Source: Companilactobacillus ginsenosidimutans (GTDB lineage: Bacteria > Bacillota > Bacilli > Lactobacillales > Lactobacillaceae). From it: 64,000 nt of DNA. How positions within the stretch are numbered: position 1 is the first letter of the stretch; each line of letters begins with the position of its first letter. Location of the stretch: NCBI RefSeq assembly GCF_001050475.1, contig NZ_CP012034.1:1-64000 (forward strand). Direction: 5' to 3'. The notes under the pieces are model-generated. The model saw only the letters and a program-made list of their open reading frames with translations, did no database searches and was not told the origin of the DNA. This document shows positions 33,449 through 42,658 of this stretch, piece after piece. The position numbers and the translations under genes are program-made.

Positions 33449-33843
33449 TATTTTCCCCAGAGTTAGAAATATTCAATTATTTTTTTAAATATTCGACAAA
33501 TAAAGGGTTTGACACCTACGACTATTTGCCTACCGAAGAGGAAAACGTACCTTACCCGTTCGTTATTATTGGAGATACTTCTCTTACACCTGATAGCACG
33601 AAAAACAGCTTAGATGGCAATTTAGAACTTGATATTGATTTATGGAATAACGCAAGCAATCGTGCAGTTATATCCAATATGATGAATGACTTCTTACATG
33701 AGGCGGTAAAAATTAAAAGCACCAAGAATTACACGACTGTTTTTGATATGCAACGATCAGAAACAAGACTCGTTACAGATTACAGTGTTGAGGGTCAAAT
33801 CCTCTTACATGGAATCATGAATTTACATTTTGAAATAATTTAA
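33445..33843 (+). CDS. Tail terminator / completion protein
   Basis: 132 residues with alternating strands and helices (YPFVIIGDTSLTPDSTKNSL, then LELDIDLWNNASNRAVISNM). The first half resembles DUF3168-type tail completion proteins, which form a hexamer that ends tail-tube growth. The start overlaps the gp10-like stop; the major tail protein follows after an AAAGGAGAG site. Confidence 0.7.
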   Translation: MIFSPELEIFNYFFKYSTNKGFDTYDYLPTEEENVPYPFVIIGDTSLTPDSTKNSLDGNLELDIDLWNNASNRAVISNMMNDFLHEAVKIKSTKNYTTVFDMQRSETRLVTDYSVEGQILLHGIMNLHFEII

Positions 33844-33857
33844 AGGAGAGTTAAAAC

Positions 33858-34454
33858 ATGGCAGAACAATTAGTTAAATTACAAGGTAAAAATGCAGTAT
33901 TGTTTGTCCGTCTTTTAGAGGACCAAGCAAAGATGGAGGCTCAACTTGTTCCTTATCAGACATCATTGAGTTTTGACCCAAGTGTTGACTCTGATTCAAC
34001 AGCTACTAAAGATGGATCAGTTTCCTCTCAATCAAGCGTTGAGACAGAACTTGAAGTTGAGTTCGTAAACAACAACCATTTCATTGCTGATAAAATCAGA
34101 CACGCATTATTTGACGGTCGCAAGGTTGAGGCATGGATCGTAAACAAAGACCGTATCAAGACAAATACGGACGGTTCAACAAAGGAAGTTTACGCATGGT
34201 ATATGAGAGGTTCAGTAAACGAAGATAGCAACGACAACGACGCCGATGACCTTTCAACACGTGATGTTACTTTCACAGTTGACGGCACACCAAAAGACGG
34301 TTGGCTTTCACTTTCAGACGATCAACAAGCCGACTTTGATTATATTTTCCGTGGTTTGGATATTGCTAAGGACGACAACGACACCGCAGGCGGTACTAAG
34401 TACGACGAAGAAGCCGACGGAGCAAACCAACCAAAAGCACCAGCCACAGAATAA
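33858..34454 (+). CDS. Major tail tube protein (TP901-1/phi13-type)
   Basis: 198 residues. A core of beta strands (VLFVRLLEDQAKMEAQLVPY, then VYAWYMRGSVNEDSNDNDAD) is followed by an acidic Gly/Asp-rich C-terminus. The Ser/Thr-rich segment near 40-60 and FTVDGTPKDGWLSL are common in this family. Each tail disc is made from six copies. No frameshift extension is apparent, unlike the capsid. Confidence 0.85.
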   Translation: MAEQLVKLQGKNAVLFVRLLEDQAKMEAQLVPYQTSLSFDPSVDSDSTATKDGSVSSQSSVETELEVEFVNNNHFIADKIRHALFDGRKVEAWIVNKDRIKTNTDGSTKEVYAWYMRGSVNEDSNDNDADDLSTRDVTFTVDGTPKDGWLSLSDDQQADFDYIFRGLDIAKDDNDTAGGTKYDEEADGANQPKAPATE

Positions 34455-34479
34455 AAACTAACTAATTAGGAGAACAATT

Positions 34480-34821
34480 ATGAACATTAAAGTAAACGAC
34501 AAAGAATTTGAATTGAATTTCGGTATCGGTTTTTTGAGAGAACTCGACAAGGTTGCAGGTGTTGACGTGCAAGGCATTTCAATGGGAATGGCTCTCACAA
34601 GAACATTACCTGCATTGAAAGGTTGGGACATGCTTGCATTGATTAACGCTCTCTATTGTGCAACTCATGCCGATAACCCTCGTCCAAGTTATGACGACGT
34701 AGCAAATGCAGTTGGATCACAAACAGACAAGCAAATTGAAAAACTATTCACGGACGTTTTGGCAGAACTAAAAAAATCGCCAGTGGTTCGCTTTTCAGTC
34801 AACAAGCTAACACAGAACTAG
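34480..34821 (+). CDS. Tail assembly chaperone, short form (gpG-like)
   Basis: 113 residues. Starts MNIKVNDKEFELNFGIGFLR, a typical opening of siphovirus tail assembly chaperones. The A7 run at 34770-34776, read A AAA AAA, is a -1 slippery heptamer about 15 codons before the stop. The short form coats the tape measure during tail assembly. Confidence 0.87.
   Translation: MNIKVNDKEFELNFGIGFLRELDKVAGVDVQGISMGMALTRTLPALKGWDMLALINALYCATHADNPRPSYDDVANAVGSQTDKQIEKLFTDVLAELKKSPVVRFSVNKLTQN
34770..34776 (+). other. -1 ribosomal frameshift heptamer in the tail chaperone gene
   Basis: CTA AAA AAA TCG in frame contains A_AAA_AAA. A one-base backward slip continues as KKIASGSLFSQQANTELDG without a stop to 35258. 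The equivalent site in copy A is 2300-2306. Confidence 0.8.
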
Positions 34822-35258
34822 ACGGCAATAAAAAGCCGATCAGTTCCGAGCAAACGTACAGGGAAATGCTCTTGAATGCAATTTCTCGTTTTGGACTAAC
34901 AGACCTAGTCGAAATATCCAAAATGAGCATACAGGAGTATTTCTTGCGTTTAGAGGCGTACCAGATCACACGGATAGATGAACAAGAGAACATTGCTTTG
35001 CAAGCGTGGCTCAATCAGACAGTACAGGCAACCAAGGGTTCATCTAAGCACCCTAAACCGAAGTACACGAAGTTTGATGAATTTTTCGACTCGACAGCTT
35101 ACAAAAATAATGTTCACAAGAGTTTTGATCCTAATTACATTCCCCTTAATGAGTCAGAACATGAGTCAGAACAAAGGGAACAGGACGAAATACTACAAAT
35201 ATACAGAGAACGAGAAAAACAAAAAGAGAAGCAAAAACAAAAGGGGCAACCGAATTAA
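34776..35258 (+). CDS. Tail assembly chaperone, frameshift extension (gpT-like)
   Basis: 160 codons open in the -1 frame. The middle (LLNAISRFGLTDLVEISKMS then IQEYFLRLEAYQITRIDEQE) is typical of the T part of gpGT proteins. The end is a Lys/Gln/Glu-rich tail (REREKQKEKQKQKG). It lacks its own ribosome site; ATG 34866 is internal. The fusion binds the tape measure and tail tube subunits. Confidence 0.82.
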   Translation: MASGSLFSQQANTELDGNKKPISSEQTYREMLLNAISRFGLTDLVEISKMSIQEYFLRLEAYQITRIDEQENIALQAWLNQTVQATKGSSKHPKPKYTKFDEFFDSTAYKNNVHKSFDPNYIPLNESEHESEQREQDEILQIYREREKQKEKQKQKGQPN

Positions 35259-35296
35259 ATTTCGTGTTGTCCCTTTTTTGCTAGAGAGGAGGAATT

Positions 35297-38143
35297 ATGG
35301 GTCAAAGTTTTAACGTTGAGGGTGTTCTATCACTACAAGACAAAGGCTTTTCAAACACATTGAAGAATGCTGCAAACTCATTGAATGGGTTCGGCAAGAA
35401 TGCCGGATCAAGTTTCGACGGTGCAAACCGATCAATGGACGGGTTGAGTCAAAAAGCCGATCAAGCTCGTAGCTCAATTTTGAACATTGCAGCAGGTATC
35501 GGAGCAATGCAACTTGTCGGTAAAGCGGTTGATATGGTTAAGAACTCGGTTAGTGGAGCTATTTCCCGTTTCGATACCTTGAACCAATATCCAAAGGTAA
35601 TGGAGCAATTGGGCTATTCAGCTAAGGACGTAAGCAAGTCAATGGACACTTTGCAAAATGGTATCAAAGGCTTGCCTACCGCTCTTGATGACGTTGTTTC
35701 AACCACGCAACAATTCGCCTCTATCACTGGGGACGTTGACACGGCTGCAAAGACAACAATCGCATTGAATGACGCTTTCCTTGCGAGTGGATCAAGTGCA
35801 GCGGACGCCGCCCGTGGATTACAGCAGTATACTCAAATGCTATCGTCGGGTAAGGTAGATCTAATGAGCTGGCGTACGCTACAAGAAACCATGCCGTCAG
35901 CACTCAAAAAGGTCGCTGAGGCATTCGGTTATGCCGGTAGAAGTGCAACAAATGACTTATATGCCGCCTTACAGGACGGATCAATAACTGTGGATCAATT
36001 GAATCAAAAATTTGTTGAACTAGACAGTGGCGTCAGTGGTTTCGCTAGTCAAGCCCGGACCGCTTCGGGAGGTATTCAAACAAGTTTTGATAACCTTCAA
36101 AATGCGGTAACTCGTGGTATGGCAAATATGCTTACTGCAATTGATAAAGGATTGACAAGCAACGGATTCCCAACAATGGCGGATAACATTAACAAGGGAC
36201 AAAATCTTATTGACGCAGGTTTTCAAAAACTAAATGGATCTATTCCGGGTGTAATTAGTAATTTTAAGAATTTTGGGGGTTCACTCTCACCACTTTCAGG
36301 TTTATTAACAGCGGTTTCGACTGGTGTCATGGGATTAATGGCATTTAGTACAATTGCTCCCCAACTAAATGCAACTGTTATTGGATTAAAGAACCTAGGT
36401 TCAGCATTTAGTTTTATTCTCAGTCCAATTGGATTAATAGCGGCAGGAATTGCGCTTTTAGCGGTTGCTTTTTACAAGGCTTACACAACGTCAGAACCAT
36501 TTAGACAGGCTATTGATAACATTGCTAAGACCATTCATGGTGGCTTTGACAGTGCAATACAAGGTATATCAAGTGGATTACAAGCAATGGGAGTAGATGT
36601 TAGTTCGTCAACTAGTGTATTCCAATTATTTAACGATTTATTAGGGACAACGAAAGGTCAGCTAATTTTAGCTGGAACTGGATTAGTTGTTTTGGCGGCT
36701 GGAATATTTGCATTAACTGGACCAATTGGATTAATTGTAACTGCAATAGCGGGTGCCGTTGGTGCCGTAGTTGCATTTTTAACCACAACAAAAACAGGCA
36801 AAACAATAGTTTCAACCACAGTTGGGTTTATTCAACAGGCTTGGCAAGGGTTAGTCGACTTTCTTACAACACTGTTTTCCAGCATTGGTGAGTTTTTTAC
36901 TAATGTTTGGAATTCTATTGTCACAGGACTAACTCCAATAATTAGCTCCATTCAAAACTTGTGGAACACCTTAGTTCAATTCATACAAATGATATGGACA
37001 CCGATTGCACCATTCTTCACGGCATTATGGTCTGGGATAGCAACAATATTTACCACGGTTTGGACAACAATAGTTACCGTAGTACAGACATACATGACAA
37101 TAATGCAAACCATTTTCCAAACGGGTTGGCAGATTTTAGTAGTGGTTGTTCAATCCGTTTGGACAGTTATCAGTACGGTTGTTTCAACTGCATTGAATGT
37201 AATTGCCAGCGTGATTCAATTGGTTATGGCAGTAATTCAAGGAGATTGGGGTGGAGCATGGAATGCACTCGTTTCTATTGTTTCAGAGGTTTGGAATATG
37301 ATTTCCACAGTGATCTCTACTGTTTTAAGTGCAATAGTCTCCATCATTTCTTCTGTGTTAAGTGCGATTGCCTCTATTTGGTCGAGTATTTGGAATGGGA
37401 TAATGTCTGTTGCCCAAGCAATATGGGATGGAATTATAGCTGTTATTCAAGCAAGTATCACTGCAGTACTGTCTGTCATCTCAGCAGTCCTTAATTCAAT
37501 TAAAACTTTTTGGACAAATACCTGGAACGGCATTAAATCATTTGCTCAGGACGTCTGGAGTGGTATGAAAGAGGCACTATCTAACGCAATGAATGCTATG
37601 AGGAAAATTGTTTCTGATGTTATAAACTCGATAAAAAGACTATTTGATAAATTAGGTGATATAGATCTAGGAGAGGCAGGCCGTGCAATTATCAAGAGTT
37701 TTGAAAAGGGACTGCGTTCAGCTTTTGAAAGTGTCAAAAAGTTTATCGGTGGTATTGGTAGTTGGATAAAAGATCACAAGGGTCCAATCCAGTATGATAG
37801 AAAACTGTTAATTCCTGCCGGTAATGCAATCATGGGTGGATTAAATGGCGGATTAGTCCATGGATTTAAAGAGGTAAAATCCCATGTTTCTGGTATGGCA
37901 GATAGAATCAGTGAACTAATGCAACCAGATATTGGGATTAGCAATATTTCCGGAGCCATCAATTCAGCAAACAGACAGTTGCAAACAGGAATGCAAGCAA
38001 GTGTTAGTGGAGATATGACTCTTGCAGCTCAACCGGCATATATCAACCTAACAATGGGCGGTTCTTCGTTCTCAACATTTACTGATGACATTACAAGTCA
38101 ACAAGATTTAAACATTCAACAACGTTTCGGGAGGGGGTTCTAG
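35297..38143 (+). CDS. Tape measure protein
   Basis: 948 residues. The N-terminal tape-measure domain (about 60-260) includes RFDTLNQYPKVMEQLGYSAK and LMSWRTLQETMPSALKKVAE. A hydrophobic centre (about 335-495) is followed by Trp-rich amphipathic repeats (about 500-760, W..I...V spacing). The C-terminal part carries HKGPIQYDRKLLIPAGNAIM. Its length sets tail length. No muralytic (lysozyme or peptidase) domain is visible. Confidence 0.95.
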   Translation: MGQSFNVEGVLSLQDKGFSNTLKNAANSLNGFGKNAGSSFDGANRSMDGLSQKADQARSSILNIAAGIGAMQLVGKAVDMVKNSVSGAISRFDTLNQYPKVMEQLGYSAKDVSKSMDTLQNGIKGLPTALDDVVSTTQQFASITGDVDTAAKTTIALNDAFLASGSSAADAARGLQQYTQMLSSGKVDLMSWRTLQETMPSALKKVAEAFGYAGRSATNDLYAALQDGSITVDQLNQKFVELDSGVSGFASQARTASGGIQTSFDNLQNAVTRGMANMLTAIDKGLTSNGFPTMADNINKGQNLIDAGFQKLNGSIPGVISNFKNFGGSLSPLSGLLTAVSTGVMGLMAFSTIAPQLNATVIGLKNLGSAFSFILSPIGLIAAGIALLAVAFYKAYTTSEPFRQAIDNIAKTIHGGFDSAIQGISSGLQAMGVDVSSSTSVFQLFNDLLGTTKGQLILAGTGLVVLAAGIFALTGPIGLIVTAIAGAVGAVVAFLTTTKTGKTIVSTTVGFIQQAWQGLVDFLTTLFSSIGEFFTNVWNSIVTGLTPIISSIQNLWNTLVQFIQMIWTPIAPFFTALWSGIATIFTTVWTTIVTVVQTYMTIMQTIFQTGWQILVVVVQSVWTVISTVVSTALNVIASVIQLVMAVIQGDWGGAWNALVSIVSEVWNMISTVISTVLSAIVSIISSVLSAIASIWSSIWNGIMSVAQAIWDGIIAVIQASITAVLSVISAVLNSIKTFWTNTWNGIKSFAQDVWSGMKEALSNAMNAMRKIVSDVINSIKRLFDKLGDIDLGEAGRAIIKSFEKGLRSAFESVKKFIGGIGSWIKDHKGPIQYDRKLLIPAGNAIMGGLNGGLVHGFKEVKSHVSGMADRISELMQPDIGISNISGAINSANRQLQTGMQASVSGDMTLAAQPAYINLTMGGSSFSTFTDDITSQQDLNIQQRFGRGF

Positions 38144-38146
38144 TTC

Positions 38147-38956
38147 ATGTATAAATTTAGAAATCTTGATCGTGTATCGAATGATGACGATTTATTCATG
38201 CCGACGGAGGCAATGTATTTCATGGACACAGACTTGCCGATTGAAAGCATTGTGAATGGCTATCAGACAGTTCAAGTAAGTGGTAGGGAATTAGCTACGC
38301 CGGAATTAAACGTTCATGAGAGCGATTATTACGACGGCGGTTTCATCTTAAACAGACGACTACCGACAAGAGAAATAAAGGTCAAATATCTACTAGCTGC
38401 AAAGAACTCGACGGAGTTCCGTTACAGTTTTAATTTATTGAACCAACAATTGTTTACACGGGAAGTTTTCAAGTTCTATTTCCGTGATGAACCAGAGTAT
38501 TACTGGATAGGTGCAGTTAGTGCCGTGGAAGAATTTCCGTCCGGTGTGAATGAGGGCTTTTCAACATTCACGATCACTTGTATTGACCCGTTCAAATATC
38601 CAAAACACCCGTATGAAATCACAGGAAGTGGAACGTTCACGATCACAAACGAAATTCCGTACTACACACAACCACAAGAAATCACGTTCAATTATACGGA
38701 CGACGTTCAAAACACATACATTCAAGACGGGAACGGGCATGAAATATTTATTGAGGGTTCATATTCAAATAGGGACGAGGTAACGGTTATTCCTAATGAT
38801 CCAGAGAATAAATATGTTTATTACTTTGGACAACCAACACCTGCAAAACTGATGTACATAAGTCAAATACAAGACTTTGCAATAAAGAAAGGTAGCACAA
38901 TTGTTACAAGTCGAAATTGCTCGGTCACTATTAAAATAGGAGGGAAACTGTTATGA
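38147..38956 (+). CDS. Distal tail protein (Dit)
   Basis: 269 residues. The N-terminal belt domain (about 1-145) contains LIESIVNGYQTVQVSGRELA-like text (DLPIESIVNGYQTVQVSG) and LPTREIKVKYLLAAK. The C-terminal galectin-like domain (about 150-269) has TFTITCIDPFKYPKHPYEIT. Dit forms the hexameric hub at the tail tip. It overlaps the Tal gene by 4 bases. Confidence 0.88.
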   Translation: MYKFRNLDRVSNDDDLFMPTEAMYFMDTDLPIESIVNGYQTVQVSGRELATPELNVHESDYYDGGFILNRRLPTREIKVKYLLAAKNSTEFRYSFNLLNQQLFTREVFKFYFRDEPEYYWIGAVSAVEEFPSGVNEGFSTFTITCIDPFKYPKHPYEITGSGTFTITNEIPYYTQPQEITFNYTDDVQNTYIQDGNGHEIFIEGSYSNRDEVTVIPNDPENKYVYYFGQPTPAKLMYISQIQDFAIKKGSTIVTSRNCSVTIKIGGKLL

Positions 38957-40416
38957 CATTACTTTATTTTTTGGACGAAACTCAATCACTACTCGGAATT
39001 GTTGATCGTCAACTTAGTGGAACAGAGAAAATTCAAATCAACAAGGCAAACGAATTAGATTGTTCTATTCCGTTTAGTAAGAGAAATAGTGAGTTGGCTC
39101 AAAAAAGCCGGTATGTTGCAGTTCCCACTTATGCAAATGACCCCGATTTTGCACACCTGTATTCCATTACCACCTTTGACATGACAGTTTCAGAAATCAA
39201 TTTCAAAGGCTTTGAAACAATGTATGAGGACATGACAGCAACTTGGGTCGGCAAGATATGGGGAAAAGACGACACCACAGGGTTGTTGTACGTTGATGAG
39301 TTACTGGATCAATTAATCTATGCTTTGCCGAATGAAAAAACATGGATCGTTGGAGTTACGCCCGATCACGACGAGTACGAACCACAGTCGTTTGATGATG
39401 AGGACGTAACAGTTAGCTCGGTACTTAGCAAAGCCGTTGAAGATTGGGGCTTTGAGTTTGATTTTGTGTATCAATTCCAAGGAAACACGATCACAAAACG
39501 AGCAATAAACGTGTACAAACAATTAGGAGAAGATAGAACCGACCTACATTTTGACGTAAGAAAAGACTTGACCGGATCAAAGTACACCGAGGATAGGTCG
39601 GGAATATATACAGCGTTGGTCGGCTATGGAGCAACACTCAAAATAGAAGAACCAGACGCCCCCGTTTCGGATCAATGGAACGACGTACCAAGCCCCGGAA
39701 CAGTCAAGGTAAATAAGACCTTTGCTATTTTATACACCCGTGAATTAGTTCCATACACAGGCAGACGACTTGGACAAGATAGTGAATGGCGTACAGATAT
39801 GTATATGGAAAAGGCAAGCACTCACGAAAAGTATTATCGAGTGTCTACAAACCAATACGTCAATTACATTGATGTTGATTTCACAGCGGCACAAGATGAC
39901 AACGAAATAATCACAGATGAGGACAACTCGACAACCTCGACAGGTGGGGCAACCACAGAGCGAATAGTTGATTTCACGCAAGTTGAATGGACAAGTCCCA
40001 AGGCACCAGTCAACAAACCAAAAGGTCAAGGCTATGTGGAAGTTCCGTCCGCAACCGCAAGTTATGGGTACAGCGACGGAAGTCCACGAATTGGTGTTGT
40101 TACATTTGATGACGAAGTCCTCTCATCAAGATTGTTGTCCAGAACATACATGAAACTATTAACAATGTGTACACCTAAACGGAAATTAGAAACGTCGTTC
40201 AATCAAATTGGGACTGTCGGAATTGGGGACACAATCTATTTGTATGATGAACGGCTAGACGTTTACGTCGAGGAACGAATAACAGAGATCAATAGAAATC
40301 TATTAAATATTCACAATTCCACCGTTGTTGCCGGCTCAACATTTGCCCTCACACCAGAGGCAAGGCAAAGCGGTATCGAGGATATGATCCGAACAAGAAT
40401 TAAAAAATACTCATAG
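38953..40416 (+). CDS. Tail-associated protein (Tal / prophage endopeptidase tail) with SLAP-like insert
   Basis: 487 residues. The N-terminal gp27/gp21-like hub (about 1-245) and the C-terminal part (about 340-480) belong to the Prophage_tail/endopeptidase family. Between them, about residues 257-307 (RRLGQDSEWRTDMYMEKAS then THEKYYRVSTNQYVNYIDV) match SLAP surface modules such as those of the host protein at 45829-48240 and the phage endolysin. A Ser/Thr linker follows. This suggests wall binding at the tail tip. No clear catalytic residues of a peptidase could be named. Confidence 0.85.
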   Translation: MTLLYFLDETQSLLGIVDRQLSGTEKIQINKANELDCSIPFSKRNSELAQKSRYVAVPTYANDPDFAHLYSITTFDMTVSEINFKGFETMYEDMTATWVGKIWGKDDTTGLLYVDELLDQLIYALPNEKTWIVGVTPDHDEYEPQSFDDEDVTVSSVLSKAVEDWGFEFDFVYQFQGNTITKRAINVYKQLGEDRTDLHFDVRKDLTGSKYTEDRSGIYTALVGYGATLKIEEPDAPVSDQWNDVPSPGTVKVNKTFAILYTRELVPYTGRRLGQDSEWRTDMYMEKASTHEKYYRVSTNQYVNYIDVDFTAAQDDNEIITDEDNSTTSTGGATTERIVDFTQVEWTSPKAPVNKPKGQGYVEVPSATASYGYSDGSPRIGVVTFDDEVLSSRLLSRTYMKLLTMCTPKRKLETSFNQIGTVGIGDTIYLYDERLDVYVEERITEINRNLLNIHNSTVVAGSTFALTPEARQSGIEDMIRTRIKKYS

Positions 40417-40426
40417 GAGGTAAAGC

Positions 40427-41101
40427 ATGACAGTTACAGAGATAACGCTAGATGATAGCAAAGCAAAAAGATATATCGCTCAACCTGTATGGATCAGACA
40501 AGACGACAGTCAAGACACGATCAAAGTTACATTGGACGAGGGACTCACGATCACAACCGACAGTGTATTTGAATTTGATTGCACGAAATTTGATGAACAA
40601 GTCATACAAGACAAAGAACAATCGAACTTTGAAATATTCAACGATATTTTAGGCAAGCCGATTGGGTTTACATACAAACTACCTGCGGAGATTTATCAGT
40701 CCTCCGGATCAACAACGGCAACATATTTCAGAATTGACGGTAGCTCAACCTCTAACTTTATTATTTATGTACAGAGGGCGGACGGTGTAGGCGGTACGGA
40801 AAGCAATTCGCTTATTTCAGACGCAAAGAGCGTTGTCAATGAGATTAGTTCCGTGTATCAGACTATTCAAGAAACAGCAAAGAATGCGGAACTAGACACC
40901 GAAGATATTCGCAAGCAAATCGACGATTTAGACTCAAAACTTGCGGACATAACAAAGTTGATTGATGACAATAATGTTATCAAGAAAACCGAAGCACAAG
41001 AAGTAATCACGGGAATTGTGAACGAAATGGACTTGGACACAGACGACAAAATTTCTGATCCAGACGTTTTGGCGAAAATTCATACGTTAGGAGCTGTTTA
41101 A
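40427..41101 (+). CDS. Upper baseplate protein (BppU N-domain-like)
   Basis: 224 residues. The first 130 form a beta domain (RYIAQPVWIRQDDSQDTIKV, then STSNFIIYVQRADGVGG) like the N-terminal domain of lactococcal BppU. A coiled coil (about 140-195, DLDSKLADITKLIDDNNVIK) and a short acidic end follow. It would link the Dit/Tal hub to receptor-binding proteins. Confidence 0.75.
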   Translation: MTVTEITLDDSKAKRYIAQPVWIRQDDSQDTIKVTLDEGLTITTDSVFEFDCTKFDEQVIQDKEQSNFEIFNDILGKPIGFTYKLPAEIYQSSGSTTATYFRIDGSSTSNFIIYVQRADGVGGTESNSLISDAKSVVNEISSVYQTIQETAKNAELDTEDIRKQIDDLDSKLADITKLIDDNNVIKKTEAQEVITGIVNEMDLDTDDKISDPDVLAKIHTLGAV

Positions 41102-41102
41102 T

Positions 41103-41789
41103 ATGGCAGAGAATAATCTAACAACAACGGCTCGTGCAGTGGTTCGTTCGGCGTTTGGAGTCAAAATCAACGATCCAAAAAATGCAGGTACGATCATAAC
41201 TCGGACACCCGATCAAAACGGAGTTCTTGATTTATCCGACTTTGCAACCTCGACACCTATCAACATAGGGGACAGCGTAGCAGTTCCACAGACAACCATT
41301 CTTGATTATCAATCAAACAACAAAATGGCAACCGTTGAACTTAAAGGAATAAAGTCTGATTTAAGTAATATTCCTAATGGTTTGACCGTCAAGCATTCCA
41401 AAGCACAAACAAACATATTGGTTGGTTCAGCATTGAATGGTTGTGAGATCACAAGTTCAAAGCTATTTTCACGAGAAAGCCCGATCAGTTCCTCAACGTC
41501 GGGTCTACCAACATTGACTGATGACGGAGTTTCATTCACAAAAACTCAACTTAAAACTATGGTCGGGAAAGGTGTTCGTTATCCGTTTGAGAGTTCAAGT
41601 TTAGGAAGTTACATGTATTTGCAAGATGTTCCAGACATTGCAATGGTTTCGATAAGGTCTGCATATTTCGATTACTATTTTCATGAACAGGACGGCAAAC
41701 TCATGCTTGATTATCAGTTCAATGCCGTTGCAAGTTCGGCGTCTAGTGGCTTGGTTAGTTTCCTACTCGACTCCATAACGGTTTATTAG
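41103..41789 (+). CDS. Putative tail-tip / receptor-binding protein
   Basis: 228 residues, not recognised. N-terminal text (RSAFGVKINDPKNAGTIITR) could be the baseplate attachment; the rest is beta-rich (SLGSYMYLQDVPDIAMVSIR, YFDYYFHEQDGKLMLDYQF). Genes between BppU-like and holin genes usually encode the host receptor-binding protein, so this is the best candidate here. It starts one base after the BppU-like stop. Confidence 0.55.
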   Translation: MAENNLTTTARAVVRSAFGVKINDPKNAGTIITRTPDQNGVLDLSDFATSTPINIGDSVAVPQTTILDYQSNNKMATVELKGIKSDLSNIPNGLTVKHSKAQTNILVGSALNGCEITSSKLFSRESPISSSTSGLPTLTDDGVSFTKTQLKTMVGKGVRYPFESSSLGSYMYLQDVPDIAMVSIRSAYFDYYFHEQDGKLMLDYQFNAVASSASSGLVSFLLDSITVY

Positions 41790-41799
41790 GAGGGCTAAT

Positions 41800-41934
41800 A
41801 TGAACGATTTATCAAAGGTTGCGGAATTAGCAACAAAGACAATTAGGGCTATCAAAATCAAAAATTCTGATGGGGAAATCGTAACAATTAACGTTGGAGA
41901 AAATAATTTAATTGATCTAAGCTCAATCGACTAG
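41800..41934 (+). CDS. Small 44-residue phage protein
   Basis: ATG 41800 follows TAGGAGGGCTAAT. Helical start (DLSKVAELATKTIRAIKI), then short strands (GEIVTINVGENNLIDL). It sits in the place of XkdX-like genes but does not match that signature. Its stop is inside the next gene's ribosome site (TAGGAGG). Confidence 0.7.
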   Translation: MNDLSKVAELATKTIRAIKIKNSDGEIVTINVGENNLIDLSSID

Positions 41935-41943
41935 GAGGTAACA

Positions 41944-42342
41944 ATGAAAGAACAATTGTTACATATTGGCAGACATTACCAACGCAACTGGATATGGTTT
42001 TGGCTATCAATATGTACTGCATATTTGGGTTTGTTTGTAAAAAGCCAGAGAGATATTTTAAGTCAGGCACCCCCATGGCTGGGCTTTATAGGATTATTAG
42101 ACACATCGTTCATGTTTGCTTTACTTATGTGCCTAGCAACTGTGGGAATTTTAATTTCCATTTGGAATATAAGACTTTGGGACATAAAGAACATTTTTGT
42201 CGGTCTACTAAGTACCGTCTGGGTGTTCTTTTTTATTACATTTATTCAAATAGATATTGAGTTACATCAATTTTCGATCGGTGCAGGATTAACCGCCTTT
42301 GTGATCGTATTGATTTTTCATACAGCAAAGGCGGGTGGATAG
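41944..42342 (+). CDS. Membrane protein of the lysis region
   Basis: 132 residues with four membrane helices (about 14-34, 45-68, 72-92 region and 100-128), short loops and little else. Located before a coiled-coil membrane protein and the holin. It may regulate the timing of lysis (antiholin-like) or alter the membrane; no family is recognised. Confidence 0.75.
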   Translation: MKEQLLHIGRHYQRNWIWFWLSICTAYLGLFVKSQRDILSQAPPWLGFIGLLDTSFMFALLMCLATVGILISIWNIRLWDIKNIFVGLLSTVWVFFFITFIQIDIELHQFSIGAGLTAFVIVLIFHTAKAGG

Positions 42343-42343
42343 A

Positions 42344-42640
42344 ATGCAACATGATTGGGTTACTGTTTTGGGAATGCTTATCTCGCTCGTTATGGGGGTG
42401 ATTGTGGCGAAAATTAACCAAAGGGCACCGGACAAGGAAACCGATGGTGAACTTATCGACAAATTAAAGGCACAACTAGCCGATATTCAAACTCGGGATA
42501 TAAAAATAGTTCAATTAGAATCGGAAATTGCACGGCTAAATCATTCAATTACTTTACTTTCCGAACAAATTGAAGAGTTAAAGGAGCAATCACAATTAAT
42601 TGGACAGATTGGCTTGCGTGGTATTAAAAATAATAAATAA
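42344..42640 (+). CDS. Membrane-anchored coiled-coil protein
   Basis: 98 residues from ATG 42344, one base after the upstream stop. A membrane helix (about 7-24, VLGMLISLVMGVIVAK) is followed by a continuous heptad-rich coil (about 35-85, KLKAQLADIQTRDIKIVQLE). It resembles XhlA-like or spanin-like lysis partners in reversed order. It probably oligomerises under the membrane. Confidence 0.7.
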   Translation: MQHDWVTVLGMLISLVMGVIVAKINQRAPDKETDGELIDKLKAQLADIQTRDIKIVQLESEIARLNHSITLLSEQIEELKEQSQLIGQIGLRGIKNNK

Positions 42641-42658
42641 CAATAGGTAGGAAAAAAC

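Noticed and set aside
33858..34479. Frameshift extension of the major tail protein, as in phage PSA
   Set aside because: Neither alternative frame continues more than a few codons past the stop at 34454, so there is no support for an extended form.
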